DNA of 64,000 nucleotides from CAIYYO01 sp049299895. GTDB lineage: Archaea; Altiarchaeota; Altiarchaeia; IMC4; QMZM01. The notes beneath the pieces were generated by a model. That model was not told the origin of the DNA, did no database searches, and was given only the letters and a program-made list of their open reading frames with translations. Where the stretch lies: contig JBAQYF010000006.1 of the NCBI GenBank assembly GCA_049299895.1, forward strand, positions 1 through 64,000. The letters run 5' to 3'. The stretch's first letter is position 1, and each line of letters starts with the position of its first letter. Shown here piece by piece: positions 6,278 to 14,390 of the stretch. The translations under genes were made by a program, and so were the position numbers.

Positions 6278-7339
6278 ATGGATCAAACCACCTACCGGAT
6301 ATTGAAGGGGTTAGGCAGCAGCCCAGGCAAAGATTATTCCATCAACAGCCTTACAAGGGAGCTTGGAGCAGGCAGCCATAAGGCATATTACAAGAACGTC
6401 TATGACAAGATAAAGGAATTGAATAAGGAAGGGAACATAATCCTGGAAAAAACAGGCAACTCCAGCAGGATATCGATCAATTACGATGACTACGGCACTA
6501 TCCTCCTATTATCCCAACTGGAATTGATGAAAGAGAGGGAACTATTGGAGGGTGACTTAGAACTGAAAATGCTTTTATCGGATATAAGCACCTCTTTTAG
6601 CAGGGATTTCTGCTGCATTAAATATATCGCCATCAATCATCCGCACAGGAACAGGTCCCTGAACAGGCAGGAATTCCTGTTCGCCCTAAAAGACCGGGCG
6701 ACAAAAAAGGACACAATAGACATATACCGGAAAATGCTGGACCTAGAAGCCGCCCACAACATAAAGCTGGATTGCCTGATCCTCAGGGAGAACGAATTAC
6801 GGGAACTATTCAAAGAACAAGCCCACAACCCGCTCAAGGAAATGATACCAGAACAGACGATCCTGAAGTACCAGGAGGAATACTGGCAGGAGATAAAAAA
6901 GATGCTCGAAGAAGGAATCAATATCCGCGGCGCAGAAGAGATCAATCCCGCAAAGATAGACGAAAAAGACTTATCCTACAACCTGGGAAGATTCGGATAC
7001 AAGGAAACGGGAGGAACGATCGAAAAAGGAAAAAACTACGCCATTGAAACGATCATAATCTCCTTAATGCTAAACGGAGACGCACGCAGAATGGAGGCAA
7101 TACCCCTCATCCTAAGCAAGAACCGGGAAAGAGGACGCAAGCCGATATACAACCTGCTGATATTCCTGGCAAAAAAATACCGAAAAGAAGAAAAGATCCA
7201 CGCCTACCTGAAACTGCTAAACACAGGGAAAAACAAGGAAAACAAAGACGCAACAGACATAATGACAGCCCTCGGCATAAAGCCCGCGAAGATAGACGAA
7301 AAAACGATAAGGCAGAAGATGAGGTTATACAATGGATAA
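6278..7339 (+). CDS. Winged-helix protein with nucleotidyltransferase-like region
   Basis: A 353-residue protein. Residues 1-75 look like a winged-helix DNA-binding domain (YRILKGLGSSPGKDYSINSLTRELG, then a wing with GNIILEKTGNSSRISINYDD). Residues ~105-210 resemble the nucleotidyltransferase-like proteins linked to such domains in archaea, notably LDCLILRENELRELFKEQAHNPLKEMI, but the usual GSxxxG/DxD catalytic motif is not evident, so it may be catalytically inactive. The C-terminal ~130 residues are helical and basic. A TATA-like run (tataatattatagtaataattatataa) lies 10-35 bases upstream, suggesting a short leader. Function unknown. Confidence 0.65.
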   Translation: MDQTTYRILKGLGSSPGKDYSINSLTRELGAGSHKAYYKNVYDKIKELNKEGNIILEKTGNSSRISINYDDYGTILLLSQLELMKERELLEGDLELKMLLSDISTSFSRDFCCIKYIAINHPHRNRSLNRQEFLFALKDRATKKDTIDIYRKMLDLEAAHNIKLDCLILRENELRELFKEQAHNPLKEMIPEQTILKYQEEYWQEIKKMLEEGINIRGAEEINPAKIDEKDLSYNLGRFGYKETGGTIEKGKNYAIETIIISLMLNGDARRMEAIPLILSKNRERGRKPIYNLLIFLAKKYRKEEKIHAYLKLLNTGKNKENKDATDIMTALGIKPAKIDEKTIRQKMRLYNG

Positions 7340-7371
7340 GACAGATCACGCATATACTTCCGAAGGACATT

Positions 7372-8115
7372 TCAGTCTTTTTCTTTCTTCTTCGGTTCCA
7401 GGCCGTACACTTCTTTCAATACGACTCCAAAGGCGTTTGCGAACTCTTTCGGGAATTCGCGGAATCCTTTTTCTATGCTGGAGTTGAGGCTGCCGTATTT
7501 GACTTCCAATATGGAAAAATCTGTATCTATTATATCATAATTGATGTTGGATGCCGTGTTCTTCAGATCCGTTAAGGCGCTGATCCCCTCGTCCAGCCTT
7601 GCCCCAAGCTCATCCGTGTCTCTGGCAAGGACGAAGTCGTCTCTCTCCTCGACTATGGCGTTTTTTATCTCCTTCCTGTAAACACTTGGGTCAACGGGAG
7701 TTATTTTTTTAAGGACGTAAGAAGTTTTCCCGGAGTCTAATGCTTTCAGACGCCTCAAAATCGCTTTCTTCTTTTCAAGCAGAGGAATCGCCCTGGCCTT
7801 CTTCTCGTCGAGGTCCCCGGAAATAAGGATGCCGTCGAGCACATCAATCGTTTCGGACAATTGGTTTACCAATCTCTGTCTCACGTTCTCAGACTCTACT
7901 TCCTTAGAGATCAAACCATTAATATCCTTCTGGAAACCTATGATCTCCCCCGGCCTGCCTTTGCATACAGCAAGAACGCTTTCGTCGTAGTTCTGGAGGT
8001 TTAGGACAAAGCCGCGCAGCTTATGGGATTTTGCAATCGATCTGATCTTAGACCTAAAAACGACCCCTTTAACAATTCCATCGAAGAGGAAAGCCTTGGA
8101 AACCAATTCTGCCAT
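7372..8115 (-). CDS. Acylphosphatase-like domain protein with helical tail
   Basis: A 247-residue protein from the Met at 8115. Residues ~8-75 follow the acylphosphatase pattern: FDGIVKGVVFRSKIRSIAKSH corresponds to the family's G-x-V-Q-G-V-x-F-R phosphate cradle (Q replaced by K, the Arg kept), and LRGFVLNLQNYDESVLAVCKGRPGEI to the G-x-V-x-N strand with the catalytic Asn. The remaining ~170 residues are predicted helical and charged, ending EPKKKEKD. I recognise no standard fusion of this kind. Upstream in the same frame lies an AbrB-like remnant, so reading from 8334 would give a chimera; I think 8115 is the real start. Confidence 0.65.
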   Translation of the reverse strand: MAELVSKAFLFDGIVKGVVFRSKIRSIAKSHKLRGFVLNLQNYDESVLAVCKGRPGEIIGFQKDINGLISKEVESENVRQRLVNQLSETIDVLDGILISGDLDEKKARAIPLLEKKKAILRRLKALDSGKTSYVLKKITPVDPSVYRKEIKNAIVEERDDFVLARDTDELGARLDEGISALTDLKNTASNINYDIIDTDFSILEVKYGSLNSSIEKGFREFPKEFANAFGVVLKEVYGLEPKKKEKD

Positions 8116-8214
8116 TTTCTCATTAAAAAATAGGATGAAAAAGGTTAAAAATGCGTTTAAGAAGGTATTCCGGGCAAAAAAGGATTGATAAGGGGAGTTA
8201 TGGTCATACACAGA

Positions 8215-8395
8215 CGGCGTCTGGAGTTTCTTCAGGACGATCGCCCACTCCGAAGACCGTGAATCTGAGACCGCCCTATAGGCCCAAACTCTTTCGAATG
8301 CAAGGGGGATGAGGATCTGGTCCTTCGAGGACATGGTGGTGAGGGGGAGATTTGAGATGGTAAGAACGGCTTACATGAGGATAATAAATGGAGGG
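8215..8395 (-). pseudogene. Remnant of an AbrB-type antitoxin gene
   Basis: The minus strand reads MSSKDQILIPL, then after unrelated residues AIVLKKLQTPSV, matching MSSKGQVVIPL and TVVLKRISMPSL of the intact AbrB antitoxin at 3732. The flanking DNA around the start (a gaggacatg block followed by ggtaagaacggcttac) also matches the DNA around 3960-4005. The domain's middle is replaced and no toxin gene follows, so this is a dead antitoxin copy left upstream of the acylphosphatase-like gene. Confidence 0.6.
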
Positions 8396-8530
8396 AGATA
8401 AAAGAGATGAATTGGTTAGCACCTTCTCTGCACGCTTCTGGGCACGTCATAGCAGCGGCTAGTACAGAATAAGTATTAGTCATTTCGTGGAAACATCATT
8501 TTCATCTTCTTTTTGGACGAGGCGATGTAA

Positions 8531-8542
8531 TTTATTTAAAGG
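8531..8542 (+). promoter_or_regulatory. Possible promoter of the 848-residue nuclease gene
   Basis: TTTATTTAAAGG about 75-85 bases upstream of the ATG at 8616 is a reasonable archaeal TATA box, followed by an A/T-rich leader. No ribosome site is seen close to the start. Another A/T-rich candidate (tattatatcat) lies at 8545-8556. Confidence 0.3.
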
Positions 8543-8615
8543 ATATTATATCATATTGAAAGTTATTTAGATTAGTGTTATAACTTGTAGATAAAACTAT
8601 CTTGTAACCCACAAT

Positions 8616-11162
8616 ATGGTTTCAACAGATAAACAGTTATGGAATGAACTTGAAGTTGATTATACAAAAATTACTAAGGAGTGGGAAAAGAAATATAAAA
8701 AAACCTGTAAAAGAATTCTAAACAAACGATTTGATGAAAAGGATATTGATGAAATTGCAGAATCTTTTGGGATAACTATTGTTGGCCCAAATAAACCGGG
8801 CAAGGTTGATGAAATTATTAATTTAGAATTTGGAAAGACCGTATGGATGTTATATGAATTTCAAAAAACCAAAATTTTAGTTATTGAAGAATTTTGTTCT
8901 AGCGCTACGGTACAAACTAGACTACCTGAATTAGCATTAAAAGAAACAATAATGGGACAAATATCCTTGATGTTTGTAGAACGAAAAGAATTAATCCGGG
9001 AAATATATGTGCTTAATAATAGAAGAAATTTAAAATCAATTAAATATCACAAATCTGTGATACCAATTACAACGCAGCACATAGACACAATAATACAAAA
9101 CAAAAACAGGCTAATTAAATTTCTTAACAAAAGAGATAAGGAAAATTATAAATGGAAATTTTATTTAAAGACAACCATTAATAACACTGTTTTACTGATG
9201 TTTCTAAGACAAATCAATGATAAACTAGAACGGGAAATAGATCGACCCAAAAGGAAAAAAACAACGTTAAAGTGCTTCATTGAATTTCATCTTGGGGAAA
9301 AAGATATCCAGATTTTATGCTCAAGGTATGTTGATTGGAAATCTTTAGAAAAAGGTGTCGAGAAAATATTGTTCCAGATTCCGCAAGTTGAAGAATGCTT
9401 CAATGACTTTGAAAATACCTTGTACCGGCAATTTAAGGATAATCTATGCTCAGAAGAGGCTCAATCTGAAATAAAGATAGTTGAGATTACATTCCCTAGA
9501 AGTGAACTGAATGGCTTACCTAGATTACATTTGACGGACATAACGAGAAATCAGGGATTAGCCAACTCATTACAAACACTAATGGATGAAGAGAAAATCA
9601 AGATTTTTACTCTGAGAGACATTTCATCACTAAAAATACGATATGATAATAGAACTAAGTCAATACAAGTCAATTCTATTGGACCTGGTTTGGTAGAACT
9701 TGATTTAGACACTAGAGGTTTGGATCAAGAAGAAATCAACGCACTAAAAGAAAAATTTAAAGAGGTATTTGGTTTCCCATTATGCCATCCTGTAGCTCAA
9801 CCTCACAATAAGCAGGATTTAGAAAGACTGCTATCCAATATTTTCTCAAGACAAGAAGTGTTTAATCCACAGGAATATGAGTTAAAAATTATCTCCAAGC
9901 TAATTGAATTAGATTTAATTACCTGTCAAGAACGCTATTATTGTGTTTGTACTGCAGATCCAATCCATCATAAAGACGAATATTCTAATCCAGATGAAGA
10001 AAGATGTTATTCATGTCATGCAAGAATTGAACCCGTCAAGAAAGTACTTAAACCCCTTTCTTCCGAACCCAAAATTAGCTCGTTTATAAAAAACATTCTA
10101 TTAAGAGAGGGGATTTCTGCAAGAGAACCGATTTACAAACATAAGGGAGAAATCAAGTTGATTTCAACGACATATAAAAATCGTCCCTGTTACTTTTATG
10201 TAAACTGCAAACCTTTGCCTACAAAAATTATTAGCTTTTTTAAAGCTTCCGGGTTACCCATAATATTCATAAATGTTGGATCTGGAAGACTGAGTAAAAA
10301 AGTCCAGGAATATAATATGTTCAAACCTGTCGACCTTAATTATTTAATTATTTCTACATTTGAGGATAATCTACCACCCAGTTACTTTAGTGAATTAGTA
10401 AAAGAGAGAATCGATCTTCTTTATTCTAACATAGTTGGAGCTGGAGAAAGTTCTTACAACCGACTTAATGAATATCTATCTGGTGGAGTTGGATATGATA
10501 GACAAAAACTTGAAGATGATTCCTTTAATTTGTTAAGGATGATTTTTCCAAATTCTCAGAAATGGGGCAAAGAATATTCTAGTAAGCCATTACCAGATGG
10601 TGTTGGAGGACTAAGTATAAATGGAACTCCCAGAGGTTGTTTCACGTGGGATTGTAAATTAGCTGAAGGCAAAGAAACCAATGGTAATTTTATTCCTCAT
10701 ATGTTAAACCGGGGGGAGAAGAGAGCTGGACGAGAGTATATCAAACGGTTATGTGAAAATAAAGAGATTACTCAGTATCATTCATCAAAAAAATTAGATG
10801 CATTTATTATAATTTCGAATTGTATGAATACAACAAATTTCAACAATTATGCAAAGCATCTTTCAAAAACAGAGTTTTATTTGCAAAGCAAGAAGAAATG
10901 GAAAGGCAAAGTAATTTATATTTCAACAAAAACCTTATTGCATCTTTACCGGAAATACCAAGCTGAGTTTTCTAGGCCAGAATTGAATCAAGAGACCTTA
11001 GATCAAAAAATTTCATCTTTATTCTTAAAGAAAAATAGATTGCCAAAAAAGATATACTATGACGAGATTACCGAAGAAAAAATCGACGAAATTATTAATG
11101 ATTATAGAGCATCAATTAATTCACCCCCTAATATCAATCCGAATACTTTGGTGGAGGATTAA
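8616..11162 (+). CDS. Large FokI-like PD-(D/E)XK nuclease with Zn ribbon
   Basis: An 848-residue protein with no family that I recognise as a whole. Two features stand out. At about residues 436-472 a Cys cluster (CQERYYCVC then CYSCHARI) looks like a zinc ribbon. At residues 660-681 LPDGVGGLSI then CFTWDCK gives P-D661-G, D679-x-K681, the metal-binding pattern of FokI-like restriction nucleases (PDG then D-x-K at a similar distance), with an upstream acidic helix LEDDSFNLLRMIF. The region after it (EYIKRLCENKEITQYHSSKKLDAFIIISN) fits the rest of such a nuclease fold. The N-terminal ~430 residues may recognise DNA or RNA. The gene is strongly AT-rich relative to its neighbours and has no methyltransferase partner. 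A defence role is inference. Confidence 0.75.
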   Translation: MVSTDKQLWNELEVDYTKITKEWEKKYKKTCKRILNKRFDEKDIDEIAESFGITIVGPNKPGKVDEIINLEFGKTVWMLYEFQKTKILVIEEFCSSATVQTRLPELALKETIMGQISLMFVERKELIREIYVLNNRRNLKSIKYHKSVIPITTQHIDTIIQNKNRLIKFLNKRDKENYKWKFYLKTTINNTVLLMFLRQINDKLEREIDRPKRKKTTLKCFIEFHLGEKDIQILCSRYVDWKSLEKGVEKILFQIPQVEECFNDFENTLYRQFKDNLCSEEAQSEIKIVEITFPRSELNGLPRLHLTDITRNQGLANSLQTLMDEEKIKIFTLRDISSLKIRYDNRTKSIQVNSIGPGLVELDLDTRGLDQEEINALKEKFKEVFGFPLCHPVAQPHNKQDLERLLSNIFSRQEVFNPQEYELKIISKLIELDLITCQERYYCVCTADPIHHKDEYSNPDEERCYSCHARIEPVKKVLKPLSSEPKISSFIKNILLREGISAREPIYKHKGEIKLISTTYKNRPCYFYVNCKPLPTKIISFFKASGLPIIFINVGSGRLSKKVQEYNMFKPVDLNYLIISTFEDNLPPSYFSELVKERIDLLYSNIVGAGESSYNRLNEYLSGGVGYDRQKLEDDSFNLLRMIFPNSQKWGKEYSSKPLPDGVGGLSINGTPRGCFTWDCKLAEGKETNGNFIPHMLNRGEKRAGREYIKRLCENKEITQYHSSKKLDAFIIISNCMNTTNFNNYAKHLSKTEFYLQSKKKWKGKVIYISTKTLLHLYRKYQAEFSRPELNQETLDQKISSLFLKKNRLPKKIYYDEITEEKIDEIINDYRASINSPPNINPNTLVED

Positions 11163-11206
11163 AAAAAAAACACATCAACCTTCGCCATAAACCGATTATA
11201 CTCATT

Positions 11207-11285
11207 TCACTAAGCCATCTTTCAGACTCTTCAGTCGACTATTAGAACATCAGCATTGCATATATCATTATAACCACATATCTCT
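11207..11285 (-). repeat. Permease-tail repeat, copy B
   Basis: A degenerate copy of the ABC-2 permease gene end: TCACTAAGCCATCTTTC then CTCTTCAGTCGAC then AGAACATCAGCATTG aligns with TCACTCCACCATCTTCC, CTCTTCGTCGACC and AGAACACCGCC of copy D, with stops in the reading frame. It lies in the gap between the 848-residue nuclease gene and the DUF3883 gene. Confidence 0.5.
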
Positions 11286-11358
11286 TAAATGATATAAGTA
11301 GTAGCCCTGAATTTAGTATAACCGCCTTATAACCGTAGGAATTCTAAGATTCCATGAA

Positions 11359-12345
11359 TTGAAAAAGATAATTTTCCTTGATGTCGGGTGGATGAAATCG
11401 TATAGAGGACTTGGATCAGATGACACTATTGAGGGGGGAGGGGCATTTGTTCAGGAACATGGATATGGTCATGAAATATTTAACTTTTTGCCTCTTGATG
11501 GTTATTACTATGGTTTTGTTGAAACAAAGCAAAGGAACAGTATTAGAAATAAGATAAATATAACGAAATTGGGCGCTTCTAAGACGGACGAATATATTGA
11601 TGGGGTTCTAGTTATTTGGGTCGCACCAGACCCTGAGAGTGGCACGAAGATAATCGGCTGGTTTGATAATGCTAGAGTATATAGAAAGGAGCAAGAGTCA
11701 GATGACAATAGAAGACTGTTCAAAAATGAGATATTTGGATTCTTCGTGAGAGCTAAGGTGGAGAATTGTCGACTTCTTTCTCTAGATGAAAGGATTTTTA
11801 GTATACCTAGAAAACAAAAAGGAGGTTTCGGTCAATCTATGCTGTGGTATGCAGACCAACCTGAGATGGAGGAATTTGTCCAAAAAGTCGTAGACTATGT
11901 TCATACAGGTAAGGTTGAATCCCCAAAACAAGTGTCTCCTAGATTTCACAGACAACTTGATCCTTACAAACGAATAAAAATTGAGAAGGAAGCTATCAAA
12001 GTCATTACAGAGTATTATGAGGGACTTGGGTACCAAGTAGATTCAGTTGAACAGGATAATGCGGGTTGGGATTTAGAAGCAATTAGTGGAAGTAAGGTCC
12101 TTAAACTTGAAGTAAAAGGCCTGTCGCAAGACTGCATTGTAATTGAACTAACCCCAAATGAATATGAAAAGATGAACCAGAACAGAGATAGTTATCGGAT
12201 ATGCGTGGTTATAAAAGCGTTATCTGATAGCCCTGACAGAGTTATATTCTCATATTCACCTGACTCAAACTGCTGGGAAGATGATGAAGGCCGGAAATTG
12301 AAGATAAATGAGATCCATAAGGTTAGTGCACGAGGGTATATCTAA
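11359..12345 (+). CDS. DUF3883 (NO VEIN-type) nuclease-like protein
   Basis: A 328-residue protein. The C-terminal domain (~205-300) is DUF3883/NO VEIN-like, a PD-(D/E)XK relative: EKEAIKVITEYYEGLGYQV, then DNAGWDLEAI with Asp238, LEVKG with Glu251 and Lys253, then TPNEYEKM. The N-terminal part begins IIFLDVGWMKSYRGLG and includes GHEIFNFLPLDGYYYGFVE, a domain I recall as recurring with DUF3883 and of unknown role. The only fitting start is a TTG at 11359; an ATG five bases earlier stops at once, so start assignment is uncertain. DUF3883 proteins are common in defence islands. It is AT-rich like its neighbours. Confidence 0.85.
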   Translation: MKKIIFLDVGWMKSYRGLGSDDTIEGGGAFVQEHGYGHEIFNFLPLDGYYYGFVETKQRNSIRNKINITKLGASKTDEYIDGVLVIWVAPDPESGTKIIGWFDNARVYRKEQESDDNRRLFKNEIFGFFVRAKVENCRLLSLDERIFSIPRKQKGGFGQSMLWYADQPEMEEFVQKVVDYVHTGKVESPKQVSPRFHRQLDPYKRIKIEKEAIKVITEYYEGLGYQVDSVEQDNAGWDLEAISGSKVLKLEVKGLSQDCIVIELTPNEYEKMNQNRDSYRICVVIKALSDSPDRVIFSYSPDSNCWEDDEGRKLKINEIHKVSARGYI

Positions 12346-12494
12346 ATTTTAGATCTTCACACATATTTCCTGTTAGGAGAAAAGTAAGTTACGTTTTAAC
12401 AAGGGAGATGGATTAAGATAGCTACCTTTAAGTAAGCAGTCTTCCTTTTAGGGGTTAAAGAATAGAAGTAATTGGTTGAGGTCAGACCTTTGAA

Positions 12495-13538
12495 TCATTC
12501 AATTGAAGTGGTATCTGAGACTACGGAGTCATTAAAAACTGTTTTTAGTGTTTTTATTTGATTTTCATTCAAAATGTTTCGTTCACAGTAATGGTTTTTA
12601 TGAACTCGACCTAATAAGACAGGTCTGCAATCAGGTATTGTAAAATCCCGAGTATAAGCTATAACTGCACTGATATTTTCTGTGCTTGGTTCTGTAAAAG
12701 CTATACTGTCCAATTTACGTGTACCATATTTCCTAATGCATTCACCAGTTTGGTTGTCTAAAAAAAAATTTAGTACAGGAGTTCCGTGTAAAGCCTTATC
12801 GGGGGCATATTCCTTGTCAAAATGAGAATATCCAGTGTTAATGACAACCACTACTGGATTTTTATCATTTTTCTCTCTTTTTTTAATAATTTCAGCAATA
12901 TTTTTAGCATATTTCTCAATCAACTTCTGCCCAAGAACGTCTTTTTCGGGAGGTTTTAACTTATAAGAGCTAAACCCTTCAGAGTGTACTTTTTCCTCTT
13001 CAACATCCATCCTCCAGTTAGGAGTATAAACCTCAAGATACACCAAACCACCAGCAATAAAAGCGCTTAAGTCAGGTGTCTTCCCAGTTATATCTGGCTC
13101 CAAAATGACGCAGTAACCTGATTTTTTTAGAACGGCTGCAACTTCAATCTCTGAAAGTGTGTCAAAAAATTGGTTTGGACTAGTTAATTTAGATCTCAAA
13201 CGTTTAGATCCCTCAGTACCTGACTTAATTCCAAGAATACGTAAACAGTTCTCGAGGTGATTAAGAAGCAGGTATTCAGTATGGCAATCAACTTCATCTA
13301 TCATCAGTAGAAACTTCTTCATTTCTAGGTCAATCGAATCCGCTCCTTCTTCTCTAGGAAGCTTACATTTATCTAAATGCAAATTTAATAGTTTAGTGGA
13401 ATCTGGAGGAAGACCCTTCAAAAAAGATTTAATTAGGTGTTTGTCTCGTTTATCATCTAAAATCCAGTCCTCATTCACTAAATTTGTCAAGTAAGGCAAC
13501 TCAGCAAGTCTGCTTTTTATTGAATCCATATTTTCCAC
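12495..13538 (-). CDS. Restriction-endonuclease-like protein (variant PD-(D/E)XK)
   Basis: A 347-residue protein without a family name that I can give. Its middle carries a restriction-endonuclease-like signature: FFDTLSEIEVAAVLKKSGYCVILEP (helix with Glu130 and the following strand), TGKTPDLSAFI (Asp156) and LVYLEVYTP (Glu169). The third position is Tyr171 where most nucleases have Lys, so catalysis may be altered. The N-terminal ~115 residues are helical. It is transcribed convergently with the DUF3883 gene and divergently from the Mrr-like gene, with an AT-rich 100-base spacer as shared promoter. A defence role is likely from context only. Confidence 0.7.
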   Translation of the reverse strand: MENMDSIKSRLAELPYLTNLVNEDWILDDKRDKHLIKSFLKGLPPDSTKLLNLHLDKCKLPREEGADSIDLEMKKFLLMIDEVDCHTEYLLLNHLENCLRILGIKSGTEGSKRLRSKLTSPNQFFDTLSEIEVAAVLKKSGYCVILEPDITGKTPDLSAFIAGGLVYLEVYTPNWRMDVEEEKVHSEGFSSYKLKPPEKDVLGQKLIEKYAKNIAEIIKKREKNDKNPVVVVINTGYSHFDKEYAPDKALHGTPVLNFFLDNQTGECIRKYGTRKLDSIAFTEPSTENISAVIAYTRDFTIPDCRPVLLGRVHKNHYCERNILNENQIKTLKTVFNDSVVSDTTSIE

Positions 13539-13641
13539 GCTAAATAGTCGTTAGTTAAATGTATCATTTAAAGTTATTTTCCATTAAAAGGAGCTATAAA
13601 CGCATTTAGATTATATTACTCTAGGGTTCATTGATAATAAG

Positions 13642-14355
13642 ATGATATTTCCAGATCCAGTCTTATGGAAGGAACTTCAGGATAGGGTAAAAACTGTTTT
13701 CTGCGACATTGGTTTTCAAGCAGAAACCGAAATGGAGATTCAGACAGTCAGAGGAACGGTTAATATTGATGTGATTGGGTTTGATAATAAACATAAACCC
13801 GAGATTACGTATTTGTGTGAATGTAAAAATTGGAATTCTAACGTCCCAAAAGAGAAAGTCCATGCATTTAGATCTGTGGTTGGCGATTACGGAGCTAATT
13901 TTGGCATAATAATATCAAAGAGGGGATTTCAAAAAGGTGCTAGGGAAGCTGCAAAAAAAACCAATATATCTTTACTTAACTGGACCGAGTTCCAACAAAT
14001 GTTCTTTGACAGATGGTTCGATGCTAAGGTTGAGAGCTTAAGGCATTATGCAATGCCTCTCGTTGCTTACAGTGAACCGCTAAATTGCAGTCGAGATGGG
14101 GAATTTGAAAAAATCAAACCTAGCGAGCGTCAGAGAAAGGAATTTTACCGATTGATTATTGAATATTCTGGCTTCTCAATGTATTTGTCCCAACTTTATT
14201 TTGGATCTATTAAAGACACTATTTCATTCCCTCTGGAAGACAAAGAGTTAGAGATAAAAGTAGAAACCGCATCTCATTTTTTCGATGAACTACAGAAAAA
14301 ATGCATAGCAGGACTAATTAAGTTTGACACGCTTTTTGGAAAAGAGATAAGATAA
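13642..14355 (+). CDS. Mrr-like restriction endonuclease
   Basis: A 237-residue protein whose N-terminal ~120 residues form an Mrr-catalytic domain: a helix with DRVKTVFCDIGF, NIDVIGFD with Asp43, YLCECKNW with Glu60 and Lys62, and FGIIISKRGFQKGAREAAKKTNISLLNW, the last being characteristic of Mrr-type enzymes that cut modified or foreign DNA. The C-terminal ~110 residues are unassigned, helical and possibly regulatory. It ends 35 bases from the convergent ABC-2 permease stop at 14391, which is the end that recurs as fragments through the region to the left. Confidence 0.85.
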   Translation: MIFPDPVLWKELQDRVKTVFCDIGFQAETEMEIQTVRGTVNIDVIGFDNKHKPEITYLCECKNWNSNVPKEKVHAFRSVVGDYGANFGIIISKRGFQKGAREAAKKTNISLLNWTEFQQMFFDRWFDAKVESLRHYAMPLVAYSEPLNCSRDGEFEKIKPSERQRKEFYRLIIEYSGFSMYLSQLYFGSIKDTISFPLEDKELEIKVETASHFFDELQKKCIAGLIKFDTLFGKEIR

Positions 14356-14390
14356 TGCGAATAATTTTCGATAGAATAATCCGGCTTTCT

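Noticed and set aside
7372..8334. Longer acylphosphatase-like protein from Met at 8334
   Set aside because: The extra 73 residues are remains of an AbrB antitoxin plus unrelated sequence read in frame, so the start at 8115 fits better.
8232..8483. 83-codon minus-strand frame upstream of the acylphosphatase-like gene
   Set aside because: Ser/Pro/Leu-rich, overlaps the AbrB remnant in another frame and resembles nothing.
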